A stretch of 17,393 nt of DNA from Rhodospirillales bacterium (lineage in GTDB: Bacteria; Pseudomonadota; Alphaproteobacteria; Rhodospirillales_A; JACZKS01). Shown here piece by piece: positions 8,079-15,835 of the stretch. The stretch spans positions 1-17,393 of the forward strand of contig JABGRG010000086.1 of the NCBI GenBank assembly GCA_018648445.1, read 5' to 3'. The translations under genes and the position numbers were made by a program. Under the pieces are notes generated by a model. The model saw only the letters and a list, made by a program, of their open reading frames with translations, was not told where the DNA came from and did not search any database. Every line of letters starts with the position of its first letter. Positions within the stretch are counted from its first letter, which is position 1.

Positions 8079-8152
8079 TGGGGCGTAGCCAAGCGGTAAG
8101 GCAACGGGTTCTGGTTCCGTGATCCCTGGTTCGAATCCAGGCGCCCCAGCCA
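8079..8152 (+). tRNA. tRNA-Gln (anticodon CUG)
   Basis: The 74-base sequence folds as a complete cloverleaf: acceptor TGGGGCG pairs with CGCCCCA (8142-8148), the D-stem is GCC/GGC, and the T-arm contains GGTTCGAATCC. The anticodon loop TTCTGGT puts CTG at 8111-8113, reading CAG codons. Discriminator G and an encoded CCA (8150-8152) are present. It resembles E. coli tRNA-Gln in the acceptor, D and T arms. A GTGCTAG sequence at 8055-8061 could be its -10 region, with no convincing -35 box. A terminator follows 2 bases later. Confidence 0.96.
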
Positions 8153-8154
8153 TC

Positions 8155-8188
8155 AAAAAAACAGGGTCCCGTTTGGGGCCCTTTTTTG
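8155..8188. terminator. Bidirectional rho-independent terminator
   Basis: GGGTCCC (8164-8170) pairs with GGGGCCC (8175-8181) around GTTT, with one T-G pair. The hairpin is flanked by an A-run (8155-8161) and a T-run (8182-8187). It ends the tRNA transcript on the plus strand and, on the minus strand, lies 20 bases past the aapP stop. Confidence 0.88.
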
Positions 8189-8208
8189 TTGGCGGCCCCA
8201 GTGCGTCC

Positions 8209-8961
8209 TTAGTGCGACAATATCTGGCTCAGGAACAACTGGGTTCGGTCCATCTTCGGGTTGTTGAAGAAGTTGTGGGGATCGTTTTGTTCGACGATCT
8301 CGCCGAAATCCATAAAGATGACCCGGTTGGCCACCGATTTGGCGAAGCCCATTTCGTGGGTGACGCACAGCATGGTCATGCCTTCTTCGGCCAATTCGAC
8401 CATGACGTCGAGAACTTCTTTGATCATTTCGGGATCGAGCGCCGAGGTTGGTTCGTCGAAAAGCATGACGCTGGGGTTCATGCACAGGGACCGGGCGATG
8501 GCAACGCGCTGCTGCTGGCCGCCGGAAAGCTGGCCGGGATATTTGCCCGCCTGTTCGGCGATGTCGACGCGCTCCAAATAGGTCATGGCCATGGCCTCGG
8601 CTTCCTTGCGCGGGATCTTGCGCACCCAGATCGGGGCCAGCGCCAAATTTTCCAGGATGGTCAGGTGGGGGAATAGGTTGAAGTGCTGAAACACCATGCC
8701 CACGTCGCGCCGCGTCTTTTCGATGTTTTTGGTGTCGCTGGTCAATTCGGTTCCGTTGACGACGATGCGGCCGCGCTGGTGTTCTTCCAACCGGTTGATG
8801 CAGCGGATCAAGGTGGACTTGCCCGAACCCGACGGACCGCAAATGACGATGCGCTCGCCCTGCTTGACCTCAAGGTCGATGTTTTTCAGCACATGAAAGT
8901 CGCCGAACCACTTGTGAACGCCTTGCATGCTGATGACGGTGTCTTGAGGTTGCGTTGTCAT
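8209..8961 (-). CDS. aapP: General amino-acid ABC transporter, ATP-binding protein
   Basis: This 250-aa cytosolic ATPase powers the importer. Motifs are complete: Walker [10 protein letters not shown] (42-50), Q-loop FQ (91-92), signature LSGGQQQR (145-152), Walker B VMLFDEP (165-171) and H-loop histidine H202. The sequence is of the polar-amino-acid (GlnQ/AapP) subfamily. It is the last gene of the unit, 3 bases after the aapM stop, in the order binding protein, permease, permease, ATPase that is typical of Rhizobium AapJQMP, a broad-specificity L-amino-acid importer. The bidirectional terminator at 8155-8188 ends the operon. Substrate range here is inferred from family and operon order. Confidence 0.95.
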   Translation of the reverse strand: MTTQPQDTVISMQGVHKWFGDFHVLKNIDLEVKQGERIVICGPSGSGKSTLIRCINRLEEHQRGRIVVNGTELTSDTKNIEKTRRDVGMVFQHFNLFPHLTILENLALAPIWVRKIPRKEAEAMAMTYLERVDIAEQAGKYPGQLSGGQQQRVAIARSLCMNPSVMLFDEPTSALDPEMIKEVLDVMVELAEEGMTMLCVTHEMGFAKSVANRVIFMDFGEIVEQNDPHNFFNNPKMDRTQLFLSQILSH

Positions 8962-8964
8962 TTG

Positions 8965-10056
8965 CTAATCCCTAAACGCCCCGTGGCCGCGGCGTTCCAG
9001 GGAACGACCGTAGCGGCTGAGGCTGAAACACAGGGTCCAGTATATCGCCGCGCAGAAGACAAACGCTTCGGCGTCGAAGCCCAGCCATGCCGGGTCCTGC
9101 GACGCCGCCTTGGCGATGCCGAGGAAGTCGAGCAGACCGACGATGATGACCAGCGAGGTATCCTTCAAAAGTGCTATGCAGCGCCCGATCAGCGGCGGCA
9201 GCACGTCGCGCAGGGCTTGCGGCAGGACGATGAAGACTGTCGTGTGCCATCCGCGCAGACCCAGCGCGGCGGCGGCCTCATGCTGGCTTTTGTCAACGCC
9301 CTGCAAACCGCCGCGAACGACCTCGGCCATATAGGCCGACGAGAAAATAATGATGCCGATCTGCACCCGGTGCAGAACCCCCAGTTCGACCCCTTCGGGC
9401 AAAAAGAAGGGCAGCATGATGGTGGCCATGAACAAAATGGTGATCATGGGCACGCCGCGCACCAGCTCGATAATGCCGATGCTCAAGCTCTTGATGGCGA
9501 TGAAGCGCGAGCGGCGGCCCAGCGCCAGCAATACGCCCAGCGGAACCGAGACGACAACGCCGATGACCGCCAACAGCAGGGTCAGCATCAAACCGCCCCA
9601 TCGGGAGGGCTCGACCGGCTCCAGCCCGAAACCGCCGCCCAGCAGCCAGTACACCGGGATCGGCAGCAGCAGCCACAGGATTGCGGCGACAAGCGGGCTC
9701 ATCATGTGGCGCGCCGTCGCCACGAAAAGAACCACCAGCATGACGCCCGACAGCAGTGCGCGCCATGTGGCTTCGTTCGGGTAGGTGCCGACCATGAACA
9801 GTTTGAATTCGGCGCCGATAAACGACCAGCACGCGCCGCCCGCCGCGCGGCAGGTTTCGGCGTCGCCGATGAAGGTGGCATCGATCAGGAACCACGAAAC
9901 CAGCGGCGGCACGGCGTAGGCGAGAAAGGCCACGGCCAGCACGGTCAGCGTGGAATTGAACCAGCCCTTGAACAGGTTTTCGCGCAGCCAGCCGATGACG
10001 CCCACGGTGGACGGCGGGGGCGGAAGATCGGGCGCGGCGACGAATACTTCGGCCAT
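8965..10056 (-). CDS. aapM: General amino-acid ABC transporter, permease AapM
   Basis: This 363-aa inner-membrane permease has many hydrophobic segments. The first is near residues 37-60, followed by a periplasmic loop with two cysteines (DAETCRAAGGACW) that is typical of AapM. The conserved cytoplasmic EAA loop, which docks the ATPase, is seen as HEAAAALGLRGWHTTVFIVLPQALRDVLPPL near the C-terminal third. The other half of the channel is presumably AapQ. It lies 3 bases after aapQ, with GGAG about 9 bases before its ATG inside the end of aapQ, and 3 bases before aapP, so the three genes are tightly co-translated. Confidence 0.93.
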   Translation of the reverse strand: MAEVFVAAPDLPPPPSTVGVIGWLRENLFKGWFNSTLTVLAVAFLAYAVPPLVSWFLIDATFIGDAETCRAAGGACWSFIGAEFKLFMVGTYPNEATWRALLSGVMLVVLFVATARHMMSPLVAAILWLLLPIPVYWLLGGGFGLEPVEPSRWGGLMLTLLLAVIGVVVSVPLGVLLALGRRSRFIAIKSLSIGIIELVRGVPMITILFMATIMLPFFLPEGVELGVLHRVQIGIIIFSSAYMAEVVRGGLQGVDKSQHEAAAALGLRGWHTTVFIVLPQALRDVLPPLIGRCIALLKDTSLVIIVGLLDFLGIAKAASQDPAWLGFDAEAFVFCAAIYWTLCFSLSRYGRSLERRGHGAFRD

Positions 10057-10059
10057 GCT

Positions 10060-11232
10060 CTAACGCTCCACCAACTGGGCTTTGAGATTGGCCCAGTTCA
10101 TGAGCAGCGACACCACCAGATTGATAGCCAGGTAGATGGCCATCCACATGCCGATGACCTCGATGGCCTGCCCGTTCTGGCCGATCATGGTGCCGCCCAC
10201 CGAAACCATGTCGGGATAGCCGATGGCGACGGCCAATGAGCTGTCCTTGACCAGACTGGCGTAGTCGTTGGTGGTCGACGGGATGATGGTGCGCAAAGCC
10301 TGCGGCAGGACGACGAGCTGCATGGTGCGGCCCGGCGCAAGACCTACGGCGGCGGCTGCCTCGCGCTGGCCCTTGCCGACCGCCTGGATGCCGCTGCGAA
10401 CGTTCTCGGCGATAAACGCGCCGCGATAGACGACGAGACCCAGCAGAAGGGCGGCGAACTCGGGCCGGAATACCAGGCCACCCTTGAAATTGAAGCCCTT
10501 GAGGGCCGGCAGTTCCCAGTCCAGCGGCGCGCCCACAACGAAATAGGTCAGCACCGGCAGGCCAATGATCATGGCGAACCCGATGCGCACGGATGGAACG
10601 GCCACGCCCGTGCGGTCATGATGGCGTCGCGCCCAAATGATCAGGGCAACCGCGCCAATCAACGCGATGAGCGCTGCGGCCAATACGAAACCGAAGCCGT
10701 CCAGCGGCAACGGCCGGGGCAAATAAAGCCCCCGCTGATTAAGATAGCCGCCCGTGAACATCTCGAAGCTGCGGCGCACGGACGGAAGCCCTGCCAGCAC
10801 TACCCCGTAAACGAACAAAAGGGTCAGCAGCAACGGGATGTTGCGCATGATCTCGACGTAAATTTCAGCCAGCTTGGCGATCAGCCAGTTATGCGACACC
10901 TGGGCGACGCCCATGATGACGCCGACCACGGTGGCCCCGATGATGCTGAGGACCGAAACGTAGAAGGTATTGATGACGCCGACCACGAAGGCGCGGCCAT
11001 AGCTGTCCGACGCTTCGAAAGAAATCAGCGAATCGCCGATGGGAAACCCGGCTTCGTGACCCAGAAACGTAAAACCCGATTCGATATGGCGCGCTTCAAG
11101 GTTTCCCTGCGTGGTCACGAACAGCATGTAGCCGCCGGTAAGGACCGCCGCCACCACAAGAAACTGCGTCGCCGCTGACAGAATTTTGTCGGCGGCGAAC
11201 GGATTGGTTCGCGGTGGGGCGATATCGTTCAT
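10060..11232 (-). CDS. aapQ: General amino-acid ABC transporter, permease AapQ
   Basis: The 390-aa permease starts with a short cytoplasmic tail and a hydrophobic segment (about 20-42), then a periplasmic stretch with FTFLGHEAGFPIGDSLISF that is characteristic of AapQ. Further membrane segments follow. The EAA loop reads REAAAAVGLAPGRTMQLVVLPQALRTIIPS near the C-terminus. It presumably pairs with AapM. The ribosome-binding site before its ATG (11230-11232) is poor, and a strong stem-loop separates it from aapJ, so it is likely made at lower level than the binding protein. Confidence 0.93.
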   Translation of the reverse strand: MNDIAPPRTNPFAADKILSAATQFLVVAAVLTGGYMLFVTTQGNLEARHIESGFTFLGHEAGFPIGDSLISFEASDSYGRAFVVGVINTFYVSVLSIIGATVVGVIMGVAQVSHNWLIAKLAEIYVEIMRNIPLLLTLLFVYGVVLAGLPSVRRSFEMFTGGYLNQRGLYLPRPLPLDGFGFVLAAALIALIGAVALIIWARRHHDRTGVAVPSVRIGFAMIIGLPVLTYFVVGAPLDWELPALKGFNFKGGLVFRPEFAALLLGLVVYRGAFIAENVRSGIQAVGKGQREAAAAVGLAPGRTMQLVVLPQALRTIIPSTTNDYASLVKDSSLAVAIGYPDMVSVGGTMIGQNGQAIEVIGMWMAIYLAINLVVSLLMNWANLKAQLVER

Positions 11233-11256
11233 TGTCGGATTTTACCGGTGGGAATA

Positions 11257-11281
11257 ACGGGGCGGCCCGTGGCCGCCCCGT
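11257..11281. terminator. Intercistronic stem-loop between aapJ and aapQ
   Basis: ACGGGGCGGCC (11257-11267) and GGCCGCCCCGT (11271-11281) form a perfect 11-bp stem with a 3-base loop, starting 8 bases past the aapJ stop on the minus strand. No T-run follows, so full termination is unlikely. In ABC operons such stem-loops usually protect or attenuate the message so that binding protein exceeds permease. Confidence 0.75.
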
Positions 11282-11289
11282 AAACCCGC

Positions 11290-12303
11290 CTATCGCAGCG
11301 GCGGAACGTAGAGAAGTCCGCCCTGGTTCCACAGCGCATTCTTGCCGCGTTCCATCTTCAGCTTGCTACCCATTCCCAGGTTGCGATCGAAGATTTCACC
11401 GTAGTTTCCGGTCGCCTTGATGGCTTTGTGAAGCCAGTCTTTTTCGAGGCCGATGTAGGAACCGTAATCGCCCGAAACGCCCAGCATGCGCTGGATCGTC
11501 GGGTTCTTGGAATTGGCCTTCATGTCATCGACATTGGCCTTGGTCACGCCCAGTTCCTCAGCCGAGATCAGGCCGACCAGAAGCCACGTCACCAGATCTT
11601 TCCACTGGTTGTCGCCATGCTTGACCAGCGGCGACAGCGGTTCTTTTGAAATGACGTCCGGAAGGATCACGTGATCGGCCGGTTTGGGGAACGTGGTACG
11701 GAAGGCGGCGAGCTGGCTGTAATCGGTGGTCAGCGCGTCGCAACGACCGCTCTTGTAGGCGTTGACGGCCTCTTTCTTGCCCTCGAACACGACGGGCTCG
11801 AACTTGATCTCGTTGGCCCGCGCAAAATCGGCCAGATTAAGTTCGGTGGTCGTGCCCGACGTCACGCATACGGCGGCGCCGTCCAGTTCCGTGGCCGACT
11901 TAAGGTTCAGTTCCTTGCGCGCCATGAAGGCCTGTCCGTCGAAATAGACAATGGCGGTGAAATCCACGCCTTCCTTGGTGTCGCGCTTCATGGTCCAGGT
12001 CGTGGTGCGGGACGTCAGATCAACCTGTCCGGTGACCACGGCGAGAATTTTCTGTTTGGAACTGAGCGAGACGAATTTGATCTTGTCGTCATCGTTGAAG
12101 ATGGCGGACGAGAGGGCGCGGCACATGTCCACATCCAGCCCGACCCAGCGGCCCGACGAATCAGGAATTGAAAAACCGGGGACGCCTTCGCTGACGCCGC
12201 AATTAAGCTGCCCGCGCGCCTTGACGTCGTCGAGCGTTCCAGCCGACGCCGAACCCGCCATAAACGCAGCCGCCGCCATTATCGGAAATAATATCTTTTT
12301 CAT
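11290..12303 (-). CDS. aapJ: General amino-acid ABC transporter, periplasmic binding protein
   Basis: This 337-aa binding protein delivers amino acids to AapQM. The signal peptide MKKILFPIMAAAAFMAGSASA (residues 1-21, a type I AXA site) is followed by the mature start GTLDDVKARGQLNCGVSEG. The type 2 periplasmic binding fold of the AapJ/BztA group is recognisable from GFSIPDSSGRWVGLDVDMCRA and TWTMKRDTKEGVDF, and from cysteines in AAVCVTSG and SGRCDALTTD. I chose the ATG at 12301-12303 because GGGAG lies 7 bases upstream and it starts the signal peptide; the frame stays open for 36 more codons without one. It is first in the operon and divergent from the oxidoreductase gene; I see no clear promoter in the 161-bp gap. 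Confidence 0.95.
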   Translation of the reverse strand: MKKILFPIMAAAAFMAGSASAGTLDDVKARGQLNCGVSEGVPGFSIPDSSGRWVGLDVDMCRALSSAIFNDDDKIKFVSLSSKQKILAVVTGQVDLTSRTTTWTMKRDTKEGVDFTAIVYFDGQAFMARKELNLKSATELDGAAVCVTSGTTTELNLADFARANEIKFEPVVFEGKKEAVNAYKSGRCDALTTDYSQLAAFRTTFPKPADHVILPDVISKEPLSPLVKHGDNQWKDLVTWLLVGLISAEELGVTKANVDDMKANSKNPTIQRMLGVSGDYGSYIGLEKDWLHKAIKATGNYGEIFDRNLGMGSKLKMERGKNALWNQGGLLYVPPLR

Positions 12304-12464
12304 TGCTAACTCCCTGTTTTCAGGCTTCCGCCCTTGAAAAACATAGCGCGCGATAGTGACCGCAGGCGAGAGCAAACTCAAGCGCGTTGTAGGCCGGTTG
12401 ACGGAGATCACCCGCGCCGCTTATCGTCGGGCAAGGACAACTCTTTAATAAATGGAGTGCGATC

Positions 12465-13478
12465 ATGCCGGGCGAAACCATTGGATGGGGGCTCATCGGA
12501 ACAGGAACGGTCGCGCAGCAATGGATGATCGACGCCATTCGCTCCGAAGCGTCCAGCGAAGTGGCGGCCGTGTTTGATATCAATCGCGAGCGGGCCGCAC
12601 AGGTGGCCAGGGATTGGCCGGGGCCACGGGTTGAGGATTCGGTGGAAAGCCTGCTGGCCAACGAAGCCGTGGATGCCGTTTACATCTGCACCACCAACGA
12701 AACCCACGCCCCCCTTACCCTTCAAGCGGCTGCCGCGGGCAAGCACGTTTTGTGCGAAAAGCCCATGGCCATGAACCTCGAAGATGCGCGGACCATGATC
12801 GGGGCGTGCGAGAAAGCCGGTGTCGTGCTGGGCATCAACCACCATCTGCGCCACGCGGCAACGCACCGCGCCATGCGCCGGGCCATTGCCGACGGGCGCA
12901 TCGGCACCCCCATCGCCGGGCGCGTGTTCCATGCGGTGTCTCTGCCTGGCTTTCTGCAAACCTGGCGAACCAAGGACGCCAAGGCGGGAGGCGGGGCCAT
13001 TCTCGACATCACCGTTCACAATGCCGACACCATCCGCTACCTGTTTGGCGAGGAACCGCGCGAGGTCGTCGCCATGACCCAGACGGCGGGCATGGGCGAG
13101 GGTGGGATCGAGGACGGCGTCATGTCGGTGGTTAGTTTCGATTCGGGCCTGATTGTTCAGATGCACGAAGGTTTCACCGTCGAATTTGGCGGCACCGGGC
13201 TGGAAATTCACGGGTCCCAAGGTTCGCTTTTCGCCAAAGACGTCATGACCCAGCAACCCGTTGGGACCGTCACCCTGCGCAACGCCGACGGGGAAGCCGA
13301 AATCGTGGTTAAACCTGAAAATCTGTATGCGCGTGGCGTACGCCTGTTCGCCGATGCGCTTCGCGGCAAAGGAAAACCGCAGGCTTCGGGCGAGGACGGG
13401 TTCTATTCGCTGGCGTTGGCGTTGGCGGTTCGTGAAGCGGCGCAAACCGGAACCCGGGTGAAAATCGGAAGTCCGTAG
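12465..13478 (+). CDS. Gfo/Idh/MocA-family NAD(P)-dependent oxidoreductase
   Basis: The 337-aa protein has an N-terminal Rossmann fold with GLIGTGTVA (9-17) and a negatively charged strand end (DIN, 38-40). The family signature EKP is at 98-100 in CEKPMAMN. The C-terminal substrate domain contains GGGAILDITVHNADTI (175-190), where D181 and H185 fit the usual catalytic pair. Members oxidise or reduce sugars, inositols or sugar acids. The substrate cannot be read here, but the nearby sugar genes suggest a carbohydrate. GGAG lies 7 bases before the ATG. It is divergent from aapJ and ends in its own strong terminator, so it is a separate transcript from the ROK genes that follow on the same strand. 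Confidence 0.92.
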   Translation: MPGETIGWGLIGTGTVAQQWMIDAIRSEASSEVAAVFDINRERAAQVARDWPGPRVEDSVESLLANEAVDAVYICTTNETHAPLTLQAAAAGKHVLCEKPMAMNLEDARTMIGACEKAGVVLGINHHLRHAATHRAMRRAIADGRIGTPIAGRVFHAVSLPGFLQTWRTKDAKAGGGAILDITVHNADTIRYLFGEEPREVVAMTQTAGMGEGGIEDGVMSVVSFDSGLIVQMHEGFTVEFGGTGLEIHGSQGSLFAKDVMTQQPVGTVTLRNADGEAEIVVKPENLYARGVRLFADALRGKGKPQASGEDGFYSLALALAVREAAQTGTRVKIGSP

Positions 13479-13502
13479 CTTTCACCAATTCCTTTTTTTC
13501 AT

Positions 13503-13532
13503 GGGGCGGCAATCAAATGCCGCCCCTTTTTT
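13503..13532 (+). terminator. Rho-independent terminator after the oxidoreductase gene
   Basis: GGGGCGGCA (13503-13511) pairs perfectly with TGCCGCCCC (13518-13526) around ATCAAA, followed by six T (13527-13532). It isolates the oxidoreductase transcript from the ROK unit. Confidence 0.93.
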
Positions 13533-13565
13533 GTCGGCTGGGGAAACCCGTGGTGAAAAAAAAGC

Positions 13566-13604
13566 TTGCGCGAATAAAGAAAAACAATTTATTTAATTTA
13601 ATAC
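13566..13604 (+). promoter_or_regulatory. Candidate promoter/operator of the ROK regulator-kinase unit
   Basis: TTGCGC (13566-13571) and TTATTT (13589-13594) are 17 bases apart. The stretch 13572-13604 is almost entirely A/T, in sharp contrast to its surroundings. ROK repressors of the NagC/Mlc type bind AT-rich sites, so this may also be an autoregulatory operator. The match to -10 and -35 is poor. Confidence 0.4.
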
Positions 13605-13631
13605 AGGGAGACTATTCGGGCTCAATTAACC

Positions 13632-14825
13632 ATGCCACATAGAGGGCTGTCCGGTACCAATCTAAAATTTGCGCGTAACCACAATGTTCGGGTTACGCTG
13701 CAGGCGGTGCGTGTGCACGGTCCGGTATCGCGCCCCGAACTGGCTCAGATCATGGGCCTGACCCCCCAGGCCATCGCCTATTTGTGCCGCGAACTTCTTG
13801 ATGACGGGATGATCATTGAGACCGGCCGCAGGCGGGGCGGGCGTGGCCAACCGGCGGCTGAATTATCCATAAACCCCGATGGGGGATATGCCCTTGGCGT
13901 CAACATCGATCGCGATCACCTGACCGTTATCCTCACCGATCTCGCGGGAACCGTCCGCGCCCGCATGCACTGGGAAGAAAACTTCCTGCTTCCCGATGAG
14001 GTTTTCCGGCGCATTGAACGGGCCTATGGCGCGCTTCTCGAAGAGGTTGGGCTGGTTCCCGATGACCTGGCCGGTGTCGGTTTGGCCATGCCGTACAGGC
14101 TGGGTTATCTGCGCACCGAATATACGCCCAGGTCCTACGCCGCATGGCGTGATGTCCCGGCGGGCGAACGGCTGCGGGAATTGACGGGCAGGCCCGTATT
14201 TCTGGAAAATGACGCTTCGGCGGCGGCCTATGGCGAGATCCACTATGGCCTCGGCATCGACTACAAAAACTTCTTCTATTTATTCATGGGCGTCGGCCTC
14301 GGCGGCGGACTGGTCGTCAACGGCGACTACGTTCCGGGTACCGACGGTCTGGGCGGCGAAATCGGATTTATCCCGGCGACCAACGGTTCCGGGCAACCCA
14401 AGGATAATCGCAACATTGAGGCCGAGGTCTCGATGGCGGCGCTTTATTCGCGTCTGAAGGAAGAGGGCATCGACGTATCGACCCTCGAGCAACTGGGCGC
14501 TCTTCACAAAAAGGGCAGCCAAACCATTAACCAATGGATGGACGATGGGGCCGCGCATCTGTTGATGACCCTGATCACCATCATATGCGTGGTCAATCCC
14601 GAAGCGATTTTGTTTGGCGGTCGTCTGCCCCCGGCCCTGATTGATGATTTTATCGTCGATATCGAGAAGAAGTTGCTTCCGTTCCGGTCCAACTTGCCTA
14701 ATTTTCCGCCGATTTTGCGTTCGACGTCCTCGCCCGAAGCCGCCGCCATGGGCGCGGCGATCCTGCCGTTTTCAAACCTGTTTTTGCCGCGTCGCCGGGG
14801 CATGATGATCCGAGGTGACACATGA
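13632..14825 (+). CDS. ROK-family transcriptional repressor (NagC/Mlc/XylR type)
   Basis: A winged helix-turn-helix spans about residues 18-78 (SRPELAQIMGLTPQAIAYLCREL, then wing GRRRGGRGQP). The 397-aa protein continues with an ASKHA sugar-binding domain (from about 85), including LENDASAAAYGE (191-202) and FMGVGLGGGLVVNG (218-231). Such proteins bind a sugar and release operator DNA. Two usual ROK elements are missing: the phosphate loop D-x-G-G-T-K is NIDRDH, so it cannot be a kinase, and the zinc motif CxCGxxxCxE with its histidine (GEIGH) is GEIGF followed by a Cys-free stretch (246-262). No good ribosome site precedes the ATG at 13632; GGAG is 22 bases away. It overlaps the ROK kinase by ATGA, so the two are co-translated. 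Confidence 0.92.
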   Translation: MPHRGLSGTNLKFARNHNVRVTLQAVRVHGPVSRPELAQIMGLTPQAIAYLCRELLDDGMIIETGRRRGGRGQPAAELSINPDGGYALGVNIDRDHLTVILTDLAGTVRARMHWEENFLLPDEVFRRIERAYGALLEEVGLVPDDLAGVGLAMPYRLGYLRTEYTPRSYAAWRDVPAGERLRELTGRPVFLENDASAAAYGEIHYGLGIDYKNFFYLFMGVGLGGGLVVNGDYVPGTDGLGGEIGFIPATNGSGQPKDNRNIEAEVSMAALYSRLKEEGIDVSTLEQLGALHKKGSQTINQWMDDGAAHLLMTLITIICVVNPEAILFGGRLPPALIDDFIVDIEKKLLPFRSNLPNFPPILRSTSSPEAAAMGAAILPFSNLFLPRRRGMMIRGDT

Positions 14826-15745
14826 GCGGGACCTATCGCATCGGCATTGATCTGGGCGGCACCAAGTGCGCGGGCGCATTGCTTGGTCCCGACGGGCGCG
14901 AGGTTACGCGCACACGGGTCAAAACGCCGCGTGGCGATTACGACGGAACCATCCGGACCGTGGTCGATCTGATTACGCAGCTTTCCGACGGAGCCCCGTC
15001 CCAGCCGACGGTCGGCGTCGATATGCCGGGCATTATTGATCCCAGAACCCGAACCGTGAAGAACAGCAACGCAACCTGGATTCAGGGGCACACCTTCCAG
15101 GAAGACCTGGAAAAGGCCCTTGGCCGAGCGGTTCGCGTCGCCAACGACGGCAATTGCTTCACCATCGCCGAAGCGCGCGACGGCGCGGCCGCAGGCGCCG
15201 CAGTGGTTTTCGGCGCGACGCTGGGAACCGGGTGCGGCGGCGGCGTGGTGGTGAACGGCGTCTGCCTGAACGGCTGCAACGGGATCGCGGGCGAATGGGG
15301 CCATTCGCCGCTTCCGTGGGCCGACAAAACGGTTCGTCAGGGCCGTCCGTGTTTCTGTGGCCAAAAGGACTGCCTGGAACAATACCTTTCGGGCGGCGGC
15401 CTTGCGCGCACTTACCGCGATATTGCGGGGCGTAAAGTCAAGGCCAAGGAAATTTCGGGGCTTCTGGCGGAAAACGACGCCGACGCGGTTCGCGCCATCG
15501 AGATTTACGAGGATCGTCTGGCCCGCGCGCTGGCCGCCATCGTCAACATTCTCGATCCCGATGTGATCGTTTTGGGTGGCGGCGTTTCGAATGTTGAGCG
15601 GCTTTATGACAACGTGCCGGGCCTGATCGGGAAGTACGCGTTTTCGGATCGGTTCGAAACGCCGGTCGTCAAGGCGGTGCACGGCGACGCGGGCGGGGTC
15701 CGCGGCGCGGCCTGGTTATGGAGCGAGAATGAAGTCGATGCTTGA
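14822..15745 (+). CDS. ROK-family sugar kinase (fructokinase/glucokinase-like)
   Basis: The 307-aa kinase phosphorylates a hexose with ATP. Motifs are complete: phosphate loop DLGGTK (10-15), catalytic D109 in ANDGNC, second glycine-rich loop GATLGTGCGGGVVVNG (131-146), GEWGH with H161, and zinc site CFCGQKDC with C177, C179 and C184. NDGNC resembles the NDANC of the bacterial fructokinase Mak group, so fructose or mannose is a reasonable guess; glucose or an amino sugar is possible. Its start codon overlaps the stop of the upstream ROK repressor, making regulator and kinase one unit. A 90-bp gap with a possible promoter separates it from the cupin gene. Confidence 0.92.
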   Translation: MSGTYRIGIDLGGTKCAGALLGPDGREVTRTRVKTPRGDYDGTIRTVVDLITQLSDGAPSQPTVGVDMPGIIDPRTRTVKNSNATWIQGHTFQEDLEKALGRAVRVANDGNCFTIAEARDGAAAGAAVVFGATLGTGCGGGVVVNGVCLNGCNGIAGEWGHSPLPWADKTVRQGRPCFCGQKDCLEQYLSGGGLARTYRDIAGRKVKAKEISGLLAENDADAVRAIEIYEDRLARALAAIVNILDPDVIVLGGGVSNVERLYDNVPGLIGKYAFSDRFETPVVKAVHGDAGGVRGAAWLWSENEVDA

Positions 15746-15776
15746 ATTAATAAAAACTTTTGGTTTAATCTATAGA
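15742..15776 (+). promoter_or_regulatory. AT-rich promoter/operator candidate before the cupin gene
   Basis: TTGAAT (15742-15747) overlaps the kinase stop; 17 bases later is TTAATC (15765-15770), followed by TATAGA. The region is AT-rich against a GC-rich background and includes GGTTTAA (15762-15768), the inverse of TTAAACC at 16346-16352 before the binding-protein gene. It may be a site for the ROK repressor. The evidence is weak. Confidence 0.35.
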
Positions 15777-15835
15777 ACAGGCCGATACGAACGGGCGAAA
15801 AAGATCCGGCGGTCGGGTGTTGAGGGAAGGCAGAA

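Noticed and set aside
8079..8188. tRNA-Gln as an integration site of a genomic island
   Set aside because: No integrase gene, no repeated tRNA 3' end and no phage-like genes appear; the neighbours are ordinary metabolic genes.
8683..10239. 518-codon open frame on the plus strand across the aapP/aapM/aapQ genes
   Set aside because: It is antisense to three well-supported genes, its translation is His/Gln/Asp-rich with no recognisable domain, and GC-rich third positions readily create such long antisense frames.
14504..15682. 392-codon minus-strand open frame opposite the ROK genes
   Set aside because: It is antisense to two clear ROK proteins, and its composition is typical of an antisense shadow.
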